From Dendronephthya gigantea (Eukaryota > Cnidaria > Anthozoa > Malacalcyonacea > Nephtheidae), in the NCBI RefSeq assembly GCF_004324835.1, contig NW_021163070.1:154501-218500 (forward strand): 64,000 bases of DNA. The letters are read 5' to 3'. The notes beneath the pieces are model-generated. The model worked only from the letters and a program-made list of their open reading frames with translations. It was not told where the DNA came from and ran no database searches. Of this stretch, positions 10,547 to 22,175 are shown one piece after another. The stretch's first letter is position 1, and every line of letters begins with the position of its first letter. The position numbers and the translations under genes were made by a program.

Positions 10547-11058
10547 TAAGTTATTTTTTTAAAAATTAGTAATGAGAGTAATTATTGCATCTCTTTTCTT
10601 TCACTGTATGAGAACAAGAAAAAAAATGAAAAGGTATTTCATCTGAGGCATAGGGAAACGTTAACGGATACTTACTACAGTGCGTAGAGTCAATCAGGGT
10701 TTACGTACGCTTCCCTCAGTTCCCTCGTATATGAACAGAATCAAGACTTGATCGGCATTTATTTCATTATATTTTTACACTGTAGGCGACCTTTTTCAAT
10801 TCTACAGAGATACAATGGCTACGAAGTGATGAATATATTCAACAACAGGTTCAAGTAATACTCGATTGTCCGTAAGTGTATATATTGCCAAGTTAGTATC
10901 AAAGGTGGTATACCATAAGTAGATAAGAAATAGACAAATTTAACAATTCTCGATGTTTTGACCTGCAAGCCTTGATCAGGAGGATTAGTAAGTTCATACA
11001 AACTATCCTGACGACTATATTTAAATAGCTATGTGTATTCAACAAATATTTACTTTAC
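10547..11058. other. Intergenic stretch between transposon remnants
   Basis: AT-rich, with no convincing exon. Probably the tail of the Plavaka-like remnant and the 5' flank of the Mutator-like one; no terminal inverted repeats recognised. Confidence 0.4.
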
Positions 11059-13180
11059 ATGTCTTTATCAATGCAAATATATAGGTCTGAAAAAGAGAAA
11101 AAGAAAAAACGAACTGAGTATGGGATAACAGAAATGGGTGGTGCATTTGATAATTTTGGCGGCGCAAAAAGAAGCGATTTCGTTGCAGAAATCGCTGGGA
11201 AATCAGCAGCAACAGCGAGACAGGAGACACATGAGAGCTCAAGTCAAGAACCAAGAAATATTTCTACACCAACAGCATCAATGCGGAAAGTTGGTAGTTA
11301 AACAGAAGATGAATACCAAGATCAAGGCAGTTCATTTAGCTATAGACTGATTGAAATGTCTAGTTTATTGAGTGCATTTCAACCCTTACATCAGTGTGAT
11401 GCTGGAGGACAATTGCAGTTGAAAGATGACAAAGCTCGAAGATATGGAAATGGCTCGGTTCTTGAAATAGAGTGCTCCAAATATGACACTAAATTAGAAC
11501 TTCAAACATCAGGAAACACTAATGAGACATGGACAAACAAAAGTTCAAAAGATGTCAATCGAAGAATGGTGTATGCTGCATCAGAAATGGGAGTTACTAG
11601 AGAAGCAATGTCAACAATGTGTGACATCTTCAACATGCCTCCTCCTTGCCTGCGAAATGCGTGGAATAGCCATGTAAATGCCCTGTATTATGCACATAAG
11701 AAAGCTGTAACAGAAAATATGCAAAAGGCTAGAGAAAAAGTAATTTCACTTCATCAATCAAATGATGCTGATGTGGTAGAGATTGCCGTCAGTTATGACG
11801 GAACATGGTAAAGACGAGGCTTTACAGCAAATTTTGGAATCGGGTTTGTAATAACTGTGGATACTGGTGAGATCCTTGATTTTGACTTTGAGTCAAAACT
11901 TTGCAATGAATGCTCATCAGCTAAGAGAGATCTTGGAGAGGATACAGCTGAGTTTGGCATTTGGTTCGCTGGACATAAGGAGAAATGTTCGCAAACTCAC
12001 ATTGGCTCCAGTGGGTAAATGGAGTGTGTTCCATTGCCAAGAAAATCTGAGGACGTTCAAATGAATTCGGTATCAAATACAAGTTTATGATTTTTGATGG
12101 AGATAGTAAAGCGTACAACAGCATTTGGGATACCCATGGCTGCTGTGAGTTATGTGAGAAGTGGGAGAATACCAACAAGCGTTCGAAGGAATACAAGAAA
12201 TGGCTTGATAGTGATGAAGCTGAGTGTGCAAGAGCTATGAAACTAGATTGCACTGGCCATGTGCAAAAGAGGATGGGAACTCATTTGAGGGAACTAAGAA
12301 AAAAGGAAAAAAAACTAAAGATGGAAAATCAGTGAAGGGTAGTAACCATAGACTTACAGACAAAGCTATTGATAAGCTAACAACCTATTACGGTAATGCA
12401 ATTCGGGCAAATGTGAAACCTGGAAAGCTCACAGCACAACAGCAGAAGTGCCAAATAAGCTTGATGCAACAAGCAATAATGGCAGTACTGTACCATTCCT
12501 GTGAGCTGAAAGATCCAAACCAGAGGCATCCATTTTGCCCGGATGGTGATAACAGTTGGTGCTCTTATAAGAGGCAGGGCACACTTGAAAGAAAAGATCA
12601 CCATTTGGATCCTGTGTTCCCTAGATCTGTTGCTCCCAGAGTTCAAGTACCTTAGTCAGTACACCCTATTGCTTTGTTGTCTGCCAGGTTACTCGCAGAA
12701 TGTCAATGAAAGTCTGAATAGTCTCGTTTGGAACAGAGCTCCAAAACATCGATTCAAAGGTCCAAAATCTGTGGAGATGGCTGCTATGCCAGCAATATTG
12801 CAATTTAATTCTGGTGCATCTTCAAGGCATCAAGTGATGGAGGCAGCTGGTATTCCTGCTGGAGAATTTACTTCGCAAGGTAGTGCCAGAAAGGACAACA
12901 CAAGGATTTTTCATTCCGTCAAGAAAGCCACAACACGTGAAAAAGATAGAAGAAGGAAGATCAGACAAGCTAAATTGGCAGCAGACATGGGAGATGTAGG
13001 TAAATGCTCTTGCAGCAGTGGAACGTTCAATGAAGTTGATCCCCTTGCTCAAGTGGGCTTGGAACTCTAGAGTCAGATGACGAAGACAACTATCCTCTTG
13101 CTCGGTTGTTACTCAACAAGGATTCAGATAGTTCTGATGAAGATAATGTACCACTGGCTCAGTTACTTCACCAAGAATAG
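11059..13180 (+). pseudogene. Mutator-like transposase (Mutator-like transposase domain family), decayed
   Basis: A near-continuous similarity block spread over three frames. It starts with TEYGITEMGGAFDNFGGAKR (about 11113) and continues with SSKDVNRRMVYAASEMGVTR, MCDIFNMPPPCLRNAWNSHV and VEIAVSYDGTW (to 11810). The frame then stops (TGG TAA) and resumes as GFTANFGIGFVITVDTGEIL, WENTNKRSKEYKKWL, SVKGSNHRLTDKAIDKL, LPGYSQNVNESLNSLVWNRA and a Glu/Asp/Ser-rich tail ending at a stop at 13180. I recognise the widespread invertebrate proteins annotated as Mutator-like transposase domain. SYDGTW and TVDTGEILDFDFE carry conserved Asp residues of the catalytic fold. At least five frameshifts or stops and one in-frame loss near 12200 make it non-functional. 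Terminal repeats were not located. Confidence 0.85.
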
Positions 13181-14174
13181 CTAAAATCAACACAGGGTAT
13201 GACATCTTAGCTGGAAATTCTGTTTTTATGATATTATTCCAGTGACACTGGCGATTTGACTGCCGATTTCTCAAAACCCTGTTTTTCTATAGTGGCCGTC
13301 AGATAAAACCTTATAACTTGAGAACCAATGGACCAATTCGGTTAATTTTTTCAGGTTTTGTTCTTGGGTTTGGGTTTGACAAAATAATGATTGCTTTTTC
13401 ATTTATGTTACAACCCACCTTATTTTTAAGGGAATTGCTATGAAGGAGTATAGCTCCGCAGTACAAATTATTGTTATGGAACCAAAAAGCACAGCTTCAA
13501 AAAAAGCATTCATTATTTTGTTGTATAGACTATAATTAATGTGTAGATATCAGTTTGATTCATCCATGATTAATAATTTTCGACTAGATAGCATGAATAG
13601 CCGGGGTACCATAAAATGTGTATTATCATGTTTGCAAGCTTTTTATTCCAATATATATAGCCATATCAGTAACTTGTTTGTATGCTATTTGTTTTCACCA
13701 TCTTATAAGCTTCAAAATGGGTATATGGCATGATAACAACATTACATCAATCCACTAGGTATACCACCATTATTACAAAATACATTCGAAAATTGAGAAT
13801 TTCAGGTGTGCGGCCCCCTTAAAACCAATCTTCCAATTGAAATGAAAACATCTTGTCAATATTGAAGTAATTGGTAAGACGACTGATGCATATTACTGTA
13901 TATAATTACCGAATGCTTTCTCCTTATCACTGTCTGACCAAGGGAAATCACCTTTCAAGACTTCTTCAAGTGAAACACTTGATTGACCAAATGCATTTAA
14001 CTTATCTACGACTTGCTTTCAAATTCTTTCTTTCATTGCTCATTTTCTTTCTCATGCTTGATCTCATTTTAGATCGATCTAATATATTGGTGTACATTTA
14101 AAAAGGAAAAGAGAAAGATTATGAAACTGCAACACCACATTCAAAACTACGCTCTGAATCCTAAATCAACTTAC
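13181..14174. other. AT-rich non-coding stretch
   Basis: No supported gene. The left part is probably the 3' end of the Mutator-like element. The right part lies downstream of the last recognised KDZ exon and may hold the KDZ 3' end. Short ORFs look random. Confidence 0.4.
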
Positions 14175-14195
14175 CAGCCACTTTCGATATATCAC

Positions 14196-14364
14196 TGTCA
14201 CGATATTATGAGGTGACGTCACGACGCAATTTTGATGGACAGGTGCAGCAGACGGCGTGTGCGAGACAATTACAAAGGCAGACACAATATAGTATATAGA
14301 TTGTAAGCATTTTCACGATTTCTCGTTGAGTTTATAAAGTATCGTAATAAACAAACACGTTACA
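14196..14364 (+). repeat. 5' LTR of the Gypsy element
   Basis: Begins TGTCACGATATT and ends ACACGTTACA. Same as 18610-18778. Confidence 0.96.
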
Positions 14365-14397
14365 TGGTGTCAGGAGTGGGATATTTGAAATAAAACA

Positions 14398-17349
14398 ATG
14401 GTCGAGCCTCAAGGAGAAGCCCAAGCGCCACAAATGGCTCAGGCGCCACAAATATATGTAGCGCCATCGAACTTGCCACCGCCGAAATCGCTCATATTCG
14501 ACGATAATTTGGCAACTACATGGAAGTCGTGGAAGAAATCATGGACACGGTACGAGATTGCAACTGGTGTACACAAACAAGAGGGAATTGTAAGAGTATC
14601 AACCTTATTAAGCGTAATCGGCGAGGACGGTGTCAAAGCGTACGACACATTTGCATGGGGAGAAGATGAGAATCAAAATGATGTCGATGTTGTCCTTCAA
14701 AAATTTGATGAGTATTGTTCACCGAGAACTCAAATAATCTATGAACGATACCGTTTTAACAATCGAAACCAAGCACCAGGAGAGAACATTGCAACCTACC
14801 TAACAGAACTGAGAACAATCGCTAGAAATTGTGCTCATAACACGATTACACCAGACGAAATTTTACGGGATCGGCTTGTTTTAGGCATTCGCGATGATCA
14901 TGTCCGAGAACGTTTACTAAGGCTAAACGATCTCACCTTACAGAAAGCAGTGGACACTATCAAAGCCGCGGAACAAACACAACAACAAGTCAAGCTAATG
15001 AGCACAGGAGAGGATTGTGTAAACATGCTCAGGGGAACACAAGGAAAAGATACTGGTTTAGAAAGTAAACAATCCCGGAAGACAAAACCGCCTAGATATC
15101 CAATGCGAAACCGCCAACAGGAAGGATTGCTTAAGGAGTGTGGGAATTGTGGTATGACTCACGACGAACGAAATTGTCCAGCGTTCGGAAGAAAGTGTTT
15201 TAACTGTGATAAGATGAATCATTTTGCGCGGAAATGTCGAGGAAAAAATAACAAAGGAGCAGAAATCAACCAAACTAAGGAAGTCGATCAAAAACCCGAA
15301 GAAGATCGTTACTGTATCAGCTCTGTTTCGGACGGTGACGAGTCTAAAGCACGCAAAGCTGTGATTAATTTGCAAATTTCGAAGCCAGAGGCGGGAAACT
15401 CGGTTCAATTTCAAATAGACACTGGTTCGCAATGTGATATTCTCCCGACAAGCCTATATATACAAGTCACTGGTGACAATCAATTGCAACGCCTAAAACC
15501 CTGCAAGAAGGAAATCGTTTCATACACAGGTGAGCACCGTAAGATTACCGGAAGAGCTAAACTGCCTGTATGGTTCGGAGATCAGCAAAGAACCTTGAAT
15601 TTTAATATTATCAACGGAGATTATCAACCAGTACTATCGTTAGATACAAGCATTGCTCTAGGTGTTGTCAATTTGAGTAAATGTGACATTCTGGCACTGA
15701 CAATAAAGCATCCAAAGGACAAACCGCATGTTGCAGACGAGTATGCCGACGTTTTTGATGGCCTTGGCGAGATACCAGGAGCGCACACGATAACTATAGA
15801 AGACTCGGCGAAGCCAGTTATCCACGCCCCTCGACGAGTTCCAGTCGCATTAAGATCCCAAATCAAAGCCAAACTAGATGAACTAGTCGATCGAGAAGTC
15901 ATTGTCCCTGTTACAGAACCCACTTGTTGGGTATCCAGCATGTTGGCAGTTGTCAAGCCGAATAAGATCCGCATATGCATCGACCCACGAGACCTTAATC
16001 GTGTTATACGACGCGAGCATTATCAACTACCTACAGTGGACGAAGTCACATCAAGATTGGCGGGTGCCAAGAAATTCACACTCTGCGATGCTAAGGACGG
16101 ATTTCATCAAATCAAACTTGACACAGCCTCAAGTTATCTGACAACCTTCAACTCCCCTTTCGGACGGTACCGTTGGACTCGCATGCCCTTCGGAATCTCG
16201 AGTGCACCCGAAGTTTGGCAAAGGCGAATGCACGAGTTTGCTCAAGATCTCAATGGGGTTGAAGTCATAGCAGATGATTTCCTTATCGCGGGATTTGGAG
16301 AAACAGATGAGGAGGTCGATCGAAGCTTGGAAGCGAATGAGCGAGCGTTTTTCCAGAAATGTCGTGAGTGGAACCTAAAGCTGAATCAATCGAAGATGAA
16401 GAGATCACAGACGGAAGTCCGTTTCATGGGACACCTCATTACCGCTGACGGCCTCAAAGCTGACCCAGCAAAAGTTGAAGCAATCTTAGACATGCCAGCC
16501 CCAACTGACGTAAAAGGCCTCAAAAGATTTCTCGGGATGATAAACTATTTGGCCAAATTTTTACCTTTATTGTCGGACATGACCGAACCGCTGAGAAGAC
16601 TCGAAGATAAAGACGTAGAATGGTGTTGGCTCGAACAACACCAGCAAGCGTATGACACTATCAAGAAATCGCTAGTCAAAACGCCGGTCCTAAGATACTA
16701 TGATGTCAACAAGGAAGTTACTATCGAATGTGATGCTAGTGACACTGGTCTAGGAGCCGTCTTAATGCAAGACGGACAACCTGTCGTTTTTGCTTCGAGG
16801 GCGCTTACAGATACGGAAACTCGATATGCCCAAATCGAAAAAGAGTTACTTGCAATCGTGTGGGCAACAAGTAAATTTGATCAGTATATCTTGGGTCGAG
16901 AAGCTGTTACCATAGAATCAGATCATGAACCCCTAAAAGCAGTTTTTACCAAACCTATACATAGCTCACCCAAACGGTTGCAGAGAATGCTGCTGGCCCT
17001 CCAAAATTACAATCTCAACGTTCAATACAAAAAAGGCAAACTCATGTGGATATCGGATACACTGAGTCGAGCGTATCGAAACACAACTGAATCTTGGAGT
17101 CATGACACAACGGAGGTACGAGCCCTGGAAGAGATCGACCATACAGAGAATCTGTCGATTTCGCCGGATAGACTCGAGCAGTTCAAACGGGAGACAACGT
17201 CAGATAAGACCATGCAGAGCATCATCGACGCTGTAAAGAATGGTTGGCCTTTATCCAAGAGACAGTGCAGCCAGGACTTGTCACCCTTCTACGACAAAAG
17301 AAGTGAACTTGTAGTAGATAATGGACTAGTTTTCGCTGGAGAACGTTAG
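14398..17349 (+). CDS. Gypsy gag-protease-RT-RNase H ORF (983 aa)
   Basis: Starts 34 bp after the 5' LTR, just after the primer-binding site. Gag body near residues 30-200 (FDEYCSPRTQIIYERYRFNN). Two zinc knuckles near 248-282 (CGNCGMTHDERNC and CFNCDKMNHFARKC). Aspartic protease with IDTGSQCDILP near 343. RT with KIRICIDPRDLNRVI and the catalytic VIADDFLIAG. RNase H with TIECDASDTGLGAVLM. A helical segment follows. Domain order and residues are those of a Ty3/Gypsy polyprotein, which packages the RNA and makes the cDNA. Confidence 0.93.
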   Translation: MVEPQGEAQAPQMAQAPQIYVAPSNLPPPKSLIFDDNLATTWKSWKKSWTRYEIATGVHKQEGIVRVSTLLSVIGEDGVKAYDTFAWGEDENQNDVDVVLQKFDEYCSPRTQIIYERYRFNNRNQAPGENIATYLTELRTIARNCAHNTITPDEILRDRLVLGIRDDHVRERLLRLNDLTLQKAVDTIKAAEQTQQQVKLMSTGEDCVNMLRGTQGKDTGLESKQSRKTKPPRYPMRNRQQEGLLKECGNCGMTHDERNCPAFGRKCFNCDKMNHFARKCRGKNNKGAEINQTKEVDQKPEEDRYCISSVSDGDESKARKAVINLQISKPEAGNSVQFQIDTGSQCDILPTSLYIQVTGDNQLQRLKPCKKEIVSYTGEHRKITGRAKLPVWFGDQQRTLNFNIINGDYQPVLSLDTSIALGVVNLSKCDILALTIKHPKDKPHVADEYADVFDGLGEIPGAHTITIEDSAKPVIHAPRRVPVALRSQIKAKLDELVDREVIVPVTEPTCWVSSMLAVVKPNKIRICIDPRDLNRVIRREHYQLPTVDEVTSRLAGAKKFTLCDAKDGFHQIKLDTASSYLTTFNSPFGRYRWTRMPFGISSAPEVWQRRMHEFAQDLNGVEVIADDFLIAGFGETDEEVDRSLEANERAFFQKCREWNLKLNQSKMKRSQTEVRFMGHLITADGLKADPAKVEAILDMPAPTDVKGLKRFLGMINYLAKFLPLLSDMTEPLRRLEDKDVEWCWLEQHQQAYDTIKKSLVKTPVLRYYDVNKEVTIECDASDTGLGAVLMQDGQPVVFASRALTDTETRYAQIEKELLAIVWATSKFDQYILGREAVTIESDHEPLKAVFTKPIHSSPKRLQRMLLALQNYNLNVQYKKGKLMWISDTLSRAYRNTTESWSHDTTEVRALEEIDHTENLSISPDRLEQFKRETTSDKTMQSIIDAVKNGWPLSKRQCSQDLSPFYDKRSELVVDNGLVFAGER

Positions 17350-17363
17350 TAGTCCCCACATCA

Positions 17364-18500
17364 ATGAGGAAAGCAATGTTGACGCAGATTCACCAATCTC
17401 ATATTGGAATAGAAGGCTGTCTCCGAAGAGCCCGAGAAGTATTGTATTGGCCCTTAATGAACGCAGAGGTTAAGGATTTGGTTTCAAAATGCCCAACGTG
17501 CCAGGCGCATCAACCTGCACAATGTCGTGAAGAATTAAAACCATACCAACTACCATTTCGTCCCTGGGAAACGGTTAGTATGGACCTGTTTGAGCTTGGA
17601 AAACAGCACTTTGTCCTTCTCGTGGACCACTGGAGTGGATTCTTCGAGGTCCAAGAACTTACGAGAACTACCGCCGACAAAGTTATAATAGCATGCAAAG
17701 TCCAGTTTGCACGACATGGAATCCCGGACACAGTGATAACCGATAACGGACCTCAGTTTTCCGCCGCAGAATTTTCAACATTCGCAAATGATTGGCAGTT
17801 CAAACATGTAACGTCGAGCCCTCGCTACCCGCAATCAAATGGCCGGGCAGAGAATGCGGTCAAGACCTGCAAAATCCTGTTGACAAAAGCCAAAGCTGCT
17901 GGTCAAGACCCATTGCTGGCGATTTTAGATTGGAGGAATACCCCCACAGAGGGTTTGGGAACATCTCCTGCCCAACGGTTGATGGGGCGGCGTACGCGAA
18001 CACTACTACCGACTCACAAAAATCTTCTCAAACAGCCAATCAGTGAAAGCACAAGAGATAAACTAGTTGCTCGGAAATCGCGACAAATTCACCATTATAA
18101 CAAGACACACCAACCTCTTCAACCATTGAAGAAAGGTCAAGCTATCCGAATGAAATTGCCAAACGCAACAAAATGGACGCTTGGAACTTGTACCAGGGTT
18201 TTAGACAACAGATCATACGAAGTAGATGTGAGCGGTAGGAAGTACCGCCGAAATCGCCGACAACTACGAGCATCGCAAGAAAGACCTCCAACACCACCTG
18301 TTGCTGGGAGTGATCCTGAGTTTGAACCTGAGCAGAGCAGAAGGGAACCAGAGAACCGTTTGGTGGAGAATGAAGCTAACCCCGAACACACACCATCATT
18401 AGACAGTGCACCCTCGGCTGAGAACAGCGAAAAACCACCACGACGCTCAGAACGCGTAAGATGCAAACCTGGGTGGCACAAGGAATATGTAATGGAATGA
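17364..18500 (+). CDS. Gypsy integrase region ORF (378 aa)
   Basis: H2C2 zinc-binding segment (HQSHIGIEGCLRRAREVLYW, then CPTC), integrase core with MDLFELGKQHF, VITDNGPQF and QSNGRAENAV (D, D and E of the catalytic triad), and a basic, Pro-rich C-terminus. It inserts the cDNA. The Gypsy element at 14196-18778 ends 110 bp further on. Confidence 0.92.
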   Translation: MRKAMLTQIHQSHIGIEGCLRRAREVLYWPLMNAEVKDLVSKCPTCQAHQPAQCREELKPYQLPFRPWETVSMDLFELGKQHFVLLVDHWSGFFEVQELTRTTADKVIIACKVQFARHGIPDTVITDNGPQFSAAEFSTFANDWQFKHVTSSPRYPQSNGRAENAVKTCKILLTKAKAAGQDPLLAILDWRNTPTEGLGTSPAQRLMGRRTRTLLPTHKNLLKQPISESTRDKLVARKSRQIHHYNKTHQPLQPLKKGQAIRMKLPNATKWTLGTCTRVLDNRSYEVDVSGRKYRRNRRQLRASQERPPTPPVAGSDPEFEPEQSRREPENRLVENEANPEHTPSLDSAPSAENSEKPPRRSERVRCKPGWHKEYVME

Positions 18501-18609
18501 ACTGAAAGCATTGGACAATTCGAACTTGAAGTACCTTAGTAAGATTGTATACATATCTATTCCATAATTTATATTTTGTTTTGTTTTGTCGAAAAAGAAA
18601 AGGGAAAGA

Positions 18610-18778
18610 TGTCACGATATTATGAGGTGACGTCACGACGCAATTTTGATGGACAGGTGCAGCAGACGGCGTGTGCGAGACAATTACAAAGGCAGACACA
18701 ATATAGTATATAGATTGTAAGCATTTTCACGATTTCTCGTTGAGTTTATAAAGTATCGTAATAAACAAACACGTTACA
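18610..18778 (+). repeat. 3' LTR of the Gypsy element
   Basis: Preceded by a purine-rich tract and followed by the target duplication ATCAC. Confidence 0.96.
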
Positions 18779-19559
18779 ATCACATGCTCTCTGCTGTATT
18801 GAAAAGTATATCATATCTGCTTTCCTTTGCAATTTTAAGATCGACTTTAGTATCAACTTTTCTTTCCCATTTTCAAGAAGCTTGTCAATGGATACTTGCT
18901 GGAACTTTTCTTTTATTTTGCTCAACTCCTGCTGCAACCCATCCAGTTGTGATGACTCCACTGTACTGCGCAATTCAACATTTTCAAGCAAGTGGCATTT
19001 TTGTCGATCCCCTCCTTCCATGGATGATTTTAATAATGTTGCATCACAAATTTGAAGATACAGTATAAAATAGTTTTCGGCGTCCCCATATTCTTGTTCG
19101 TTTTTACCATCCAGTATGGTAACAGTAGGTATACAATGTTTTTAGTAACAATGAATGGAAAATTGACGCTTAATTAAAATATTTTTGATTGAATATTTCA
19201 TATCAAAATTTGGTTGCCATAAAGTATATCAGCTACAGGCGATGATATTTTCAACAAAAAAATTTTTCTTTTAAAGAATTTTTGGAGTCGAAGCGCAAAA
19301 GTATTACTTAGTAATTATTGGTACATGTTTCACACAAAAGAAGAGTAACTCTGAACACAGTGCTGTAAGTATTTGTTAAGTGTTTCGATGACGACTAAAA
19401 TTTGATAATATTCGGTCAAAAACACACTAACCTCTTGCAAAGTTTTGAACAGTCGATTTCCACTCTAAAATATATTTTTCTTCCTTTCCCTGTAGGCCAA
19501 AATCTACAAGAGTTTCCTGTAATTCTTTTGTTTTTCTTTTAGTGTTTTTGCTGTCTGCA

Positions 19560-20034
19560 TTTTGATGTGAAAAACAAACAACAGAGATTTAAAATGCATA
19601 CAGGGATCCACCCACAAAAAATCTATTGTGCTATTGGCAGTACAGTACTGTACTTCCTTCACAAGTAACCCCTGACTGGCAAAACTAATTGTATGACATA
19701 TTCGTCAAATTACACATTCAATCATTGTGACATTCAACTTTTAAACCAAGCTGCTCATGCAGTTTTCGTAGTGTCAACAACGCATTAGCAATACCAAAGT
19801 AAGTATAACAATATAAACCTTAACGCAATGCATCCTGAGGTATTTAGGCATGTTCAAGACTTTTCGTTTATCCTATCCCAAAACATGCTCCGTAAGAGCG
19901 TCTTCACATCCTACAATATAACAGAATTCTGTACATAATTGGCATTTCAAGGAGAAACAAAAATTTGTTCTGGTTCGTCATTACACAGTACTATTACACA
20001 GAGTGTTTTGGTGCAAAAAAGCGATAGACAATTG
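19560..20034. other. Non-coding stretch inside the KDZ remnant
   Basis: Lies between recognised KDZ pieces and is probably intronic. One short degenerate segment (19990-20034) continues from the preceding KDZ piece. Confidence 0.4.
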
Positions 20035-21385
20035 CTAAACCCATCCGCTGCTAACATCCGCTTCGTAGTAGAGCCAAGGCGAGAAATATAGCTGTTGACT
20101 TGCTCAGCTTCTTCTCCAGTACCATTTGCAGCGCCGTCTTGCTACCTGCCACCCCATGTGAACTAAGAATTGATATATTGTACTATAAATGAAAATAGAA
20201 TAATTTTATTACTCACAATATTTTAAGCAATTACACTTTTTCCATTAACAGCTTAGTTTTGTTTTTGGCAATATGTTTGAGGCTTTTAGTACTAAATTGC
20301 AACATACCTAGCAGTTCCAAGAATGAGATTTACCATGCATTACAGATAGTGCAGGTGCCATATCAAGAGCCTTGAGAAGACGACGAGGTGTGTTTGACAC
20401 TGCTTATGGCCAGTACAGACAAATTACATCTTGCCAAAGAAATTTGACATGCCTTGGTAAAAGGCACTGAGTATGCAAGTAGTGTGCATATCCATATATT
20501 TCTCCTCGAAACATATTAACTGCTGCTTGTGCAATACTGTGCCGACAGCAAGCAACCTCTAAACCAGTTTCATCTTGCTTTTACTTACGGCCTTAGCTGC
20601 TTTCCAGTGTGAATCTCCTCAGGCGTTGCTTCCAACCTAAACAGAATGAAATATTTGATATCCGAAAACTTTTTTTTCAAAAAAATTATTCCTAAAAATT
20701 TATGTTTATTGGAAAATTAATGCCTGCGCCCCTCTTAAACTTTAGGTTAATATGTAAGCACTATAATGCTGCTGCTAATAATATTGCAACCTACAACACC
20801 ACACACCAGTATCAGTATCGTTATTCATAGAAATTATCCTATTACATAGTTTAAGTATAATAGAAGTATGGATTGTACAACCATTTTCAGTGCTTTTATA
20901 ATCCATGCTGTGAACAATGCCATTTCCCCAAATTTGTTTGTGATGGCAGTGAAATTGATGCACAATACCTTTCTTTCCAGTGCTATATACTTCAGCAATC
21001 TGCATGTCAACATCTGTGTTATTCTTAATGAAGAGATCCCCTATTACCTCTACAAAACATTATTGAAACATTTTTAAAATTAGAAATTTTCACACATTGC
21101 TCTGTGCAGGATAGCAGATTTAATAGCATTTACAAGATTGCAATCTTATAAGAATCAATGGAGACTCTATTCTGCAAGTTTTCCATGTCAAAATTTCAAA
21201 GAATAACTTGCATTTGTGTAAATCATAATTGATGCACTTTATATAAACCAAAAATTAAACATAGATCAGGGTACAAAATAGTAAGAATTATTGACACACC
21301 TTGGTACACTTTTAAAAAGATAAAGCTTCTGATTCCCATCCACATGTGCAGGATGTTGTGATATGGAGCATGGAGGACAATCAAT

Positions 21386-21742
21386 GTAGGTTAATTATAC
21401 TGTGCAACTTATCTACTTCATACTGACAGATCTCCATTCAGCTGCAGGCCTTTTTGAATGTTGATGCATTAATTATCCCTGCCTGGCAATTAAAGAAAAC
21501 ATATACTAATTACATAATTAATGGCTATCACATCATTTATCAAACTTGGGTGTACTGTACATGTACTGTATGTCAGTTATGCTCTTTTCATTACTGTACA
21601 GTACAGCTTATACTATTATTACCATTCAAGAGTCAATTTCGGGATGCATTAATTAAAGTGTTTTTTTAGCTACATCAATATAAATGTATTTCCACAAAAA
21701 CAATTCTAAAAAATAAATGAATAATTAAATATATGGTGATAC
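21386..21742. other. Non-coding stretch of the KDZ remnant before the nested BEL element
   Basis: No exon recognised. It ends with the BEL target duplication GATAC (21738-21742). Confidence 0.4.
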
Positions 21743-22107
21743 TGGACCGATGTGGAATGAAGCCCAACATACGGCGAATATATTAGACAGGAAACGCTTG
21801 GAATTTCAGTATTTTAATACAATGTCACACACAATCTGAAACTAAGATGCAGATTATACGATAAATTTATAAGTAAATTATGCGAACTAAACGTTTAAAT
21901 TATAGTAAAGTTGACTTACATCTGTTCCGAGCAAAGTTTTCCGTTCGTAAACATAAATAATTAATAAACCATACAAAACCTTTAACATAAACCTTCGAAA
22001 TTGTTTTAGTGCTTTTTGTTTAATCCATGTGGTTCCCATGAAACCTTTCGGCATGTTAATCCCTTTAATTAAACAACATGAAGTACACAGCTTTTTACAT
22101 CAAAACA
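21743..22107 (-). repeat. 3' LTR of the broken BEL/Pao element
   Basis: Pairs with 27320-27686. The outer edge was set by the target duplication GATAC and the shared TGGACC start. Confidence 0.92.
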
Positions 22108-22175
22108 TTCCCCCGCACAATGGGAGAATCCCATTCATATACACAGTTAATCGTCATAGCCGTCTGCGGGATAGA

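Larger units (their letters stand above)
14196..18778 (+). mobile_element. Gypsy (Ty3) LTR retrotransposon, very young, nearly whole
   Basis: Two 169-bp LTRs (14196-14364 and 18610-18778) are identical by eye. They are flanked by the 5-bp duplication ATCAC (14191-14195 and 18779-18783). A tRNA-Leu-like primer-binding site (TGGTGTCAGGAGTGGGAT) lies at 14365-14382, and a polypurine tract just before the 3' LTR (about 18591-18609). The insides encode gag, protease, RT, RNase H and integrase in two long ORFs. The identical LTRs imply a very recent insertion. It shows about one break and interrupts a coding exon of the KDZ transposase remnant. Confidence 0.95.

Noticed and set aside
20775-21005. 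76-codon minus-strand ORF taken as a gene
   Set aside because: Only its first 20 residues belong to a KDZ exon that ends at a GTATTG donor; the rest is intron read-through.
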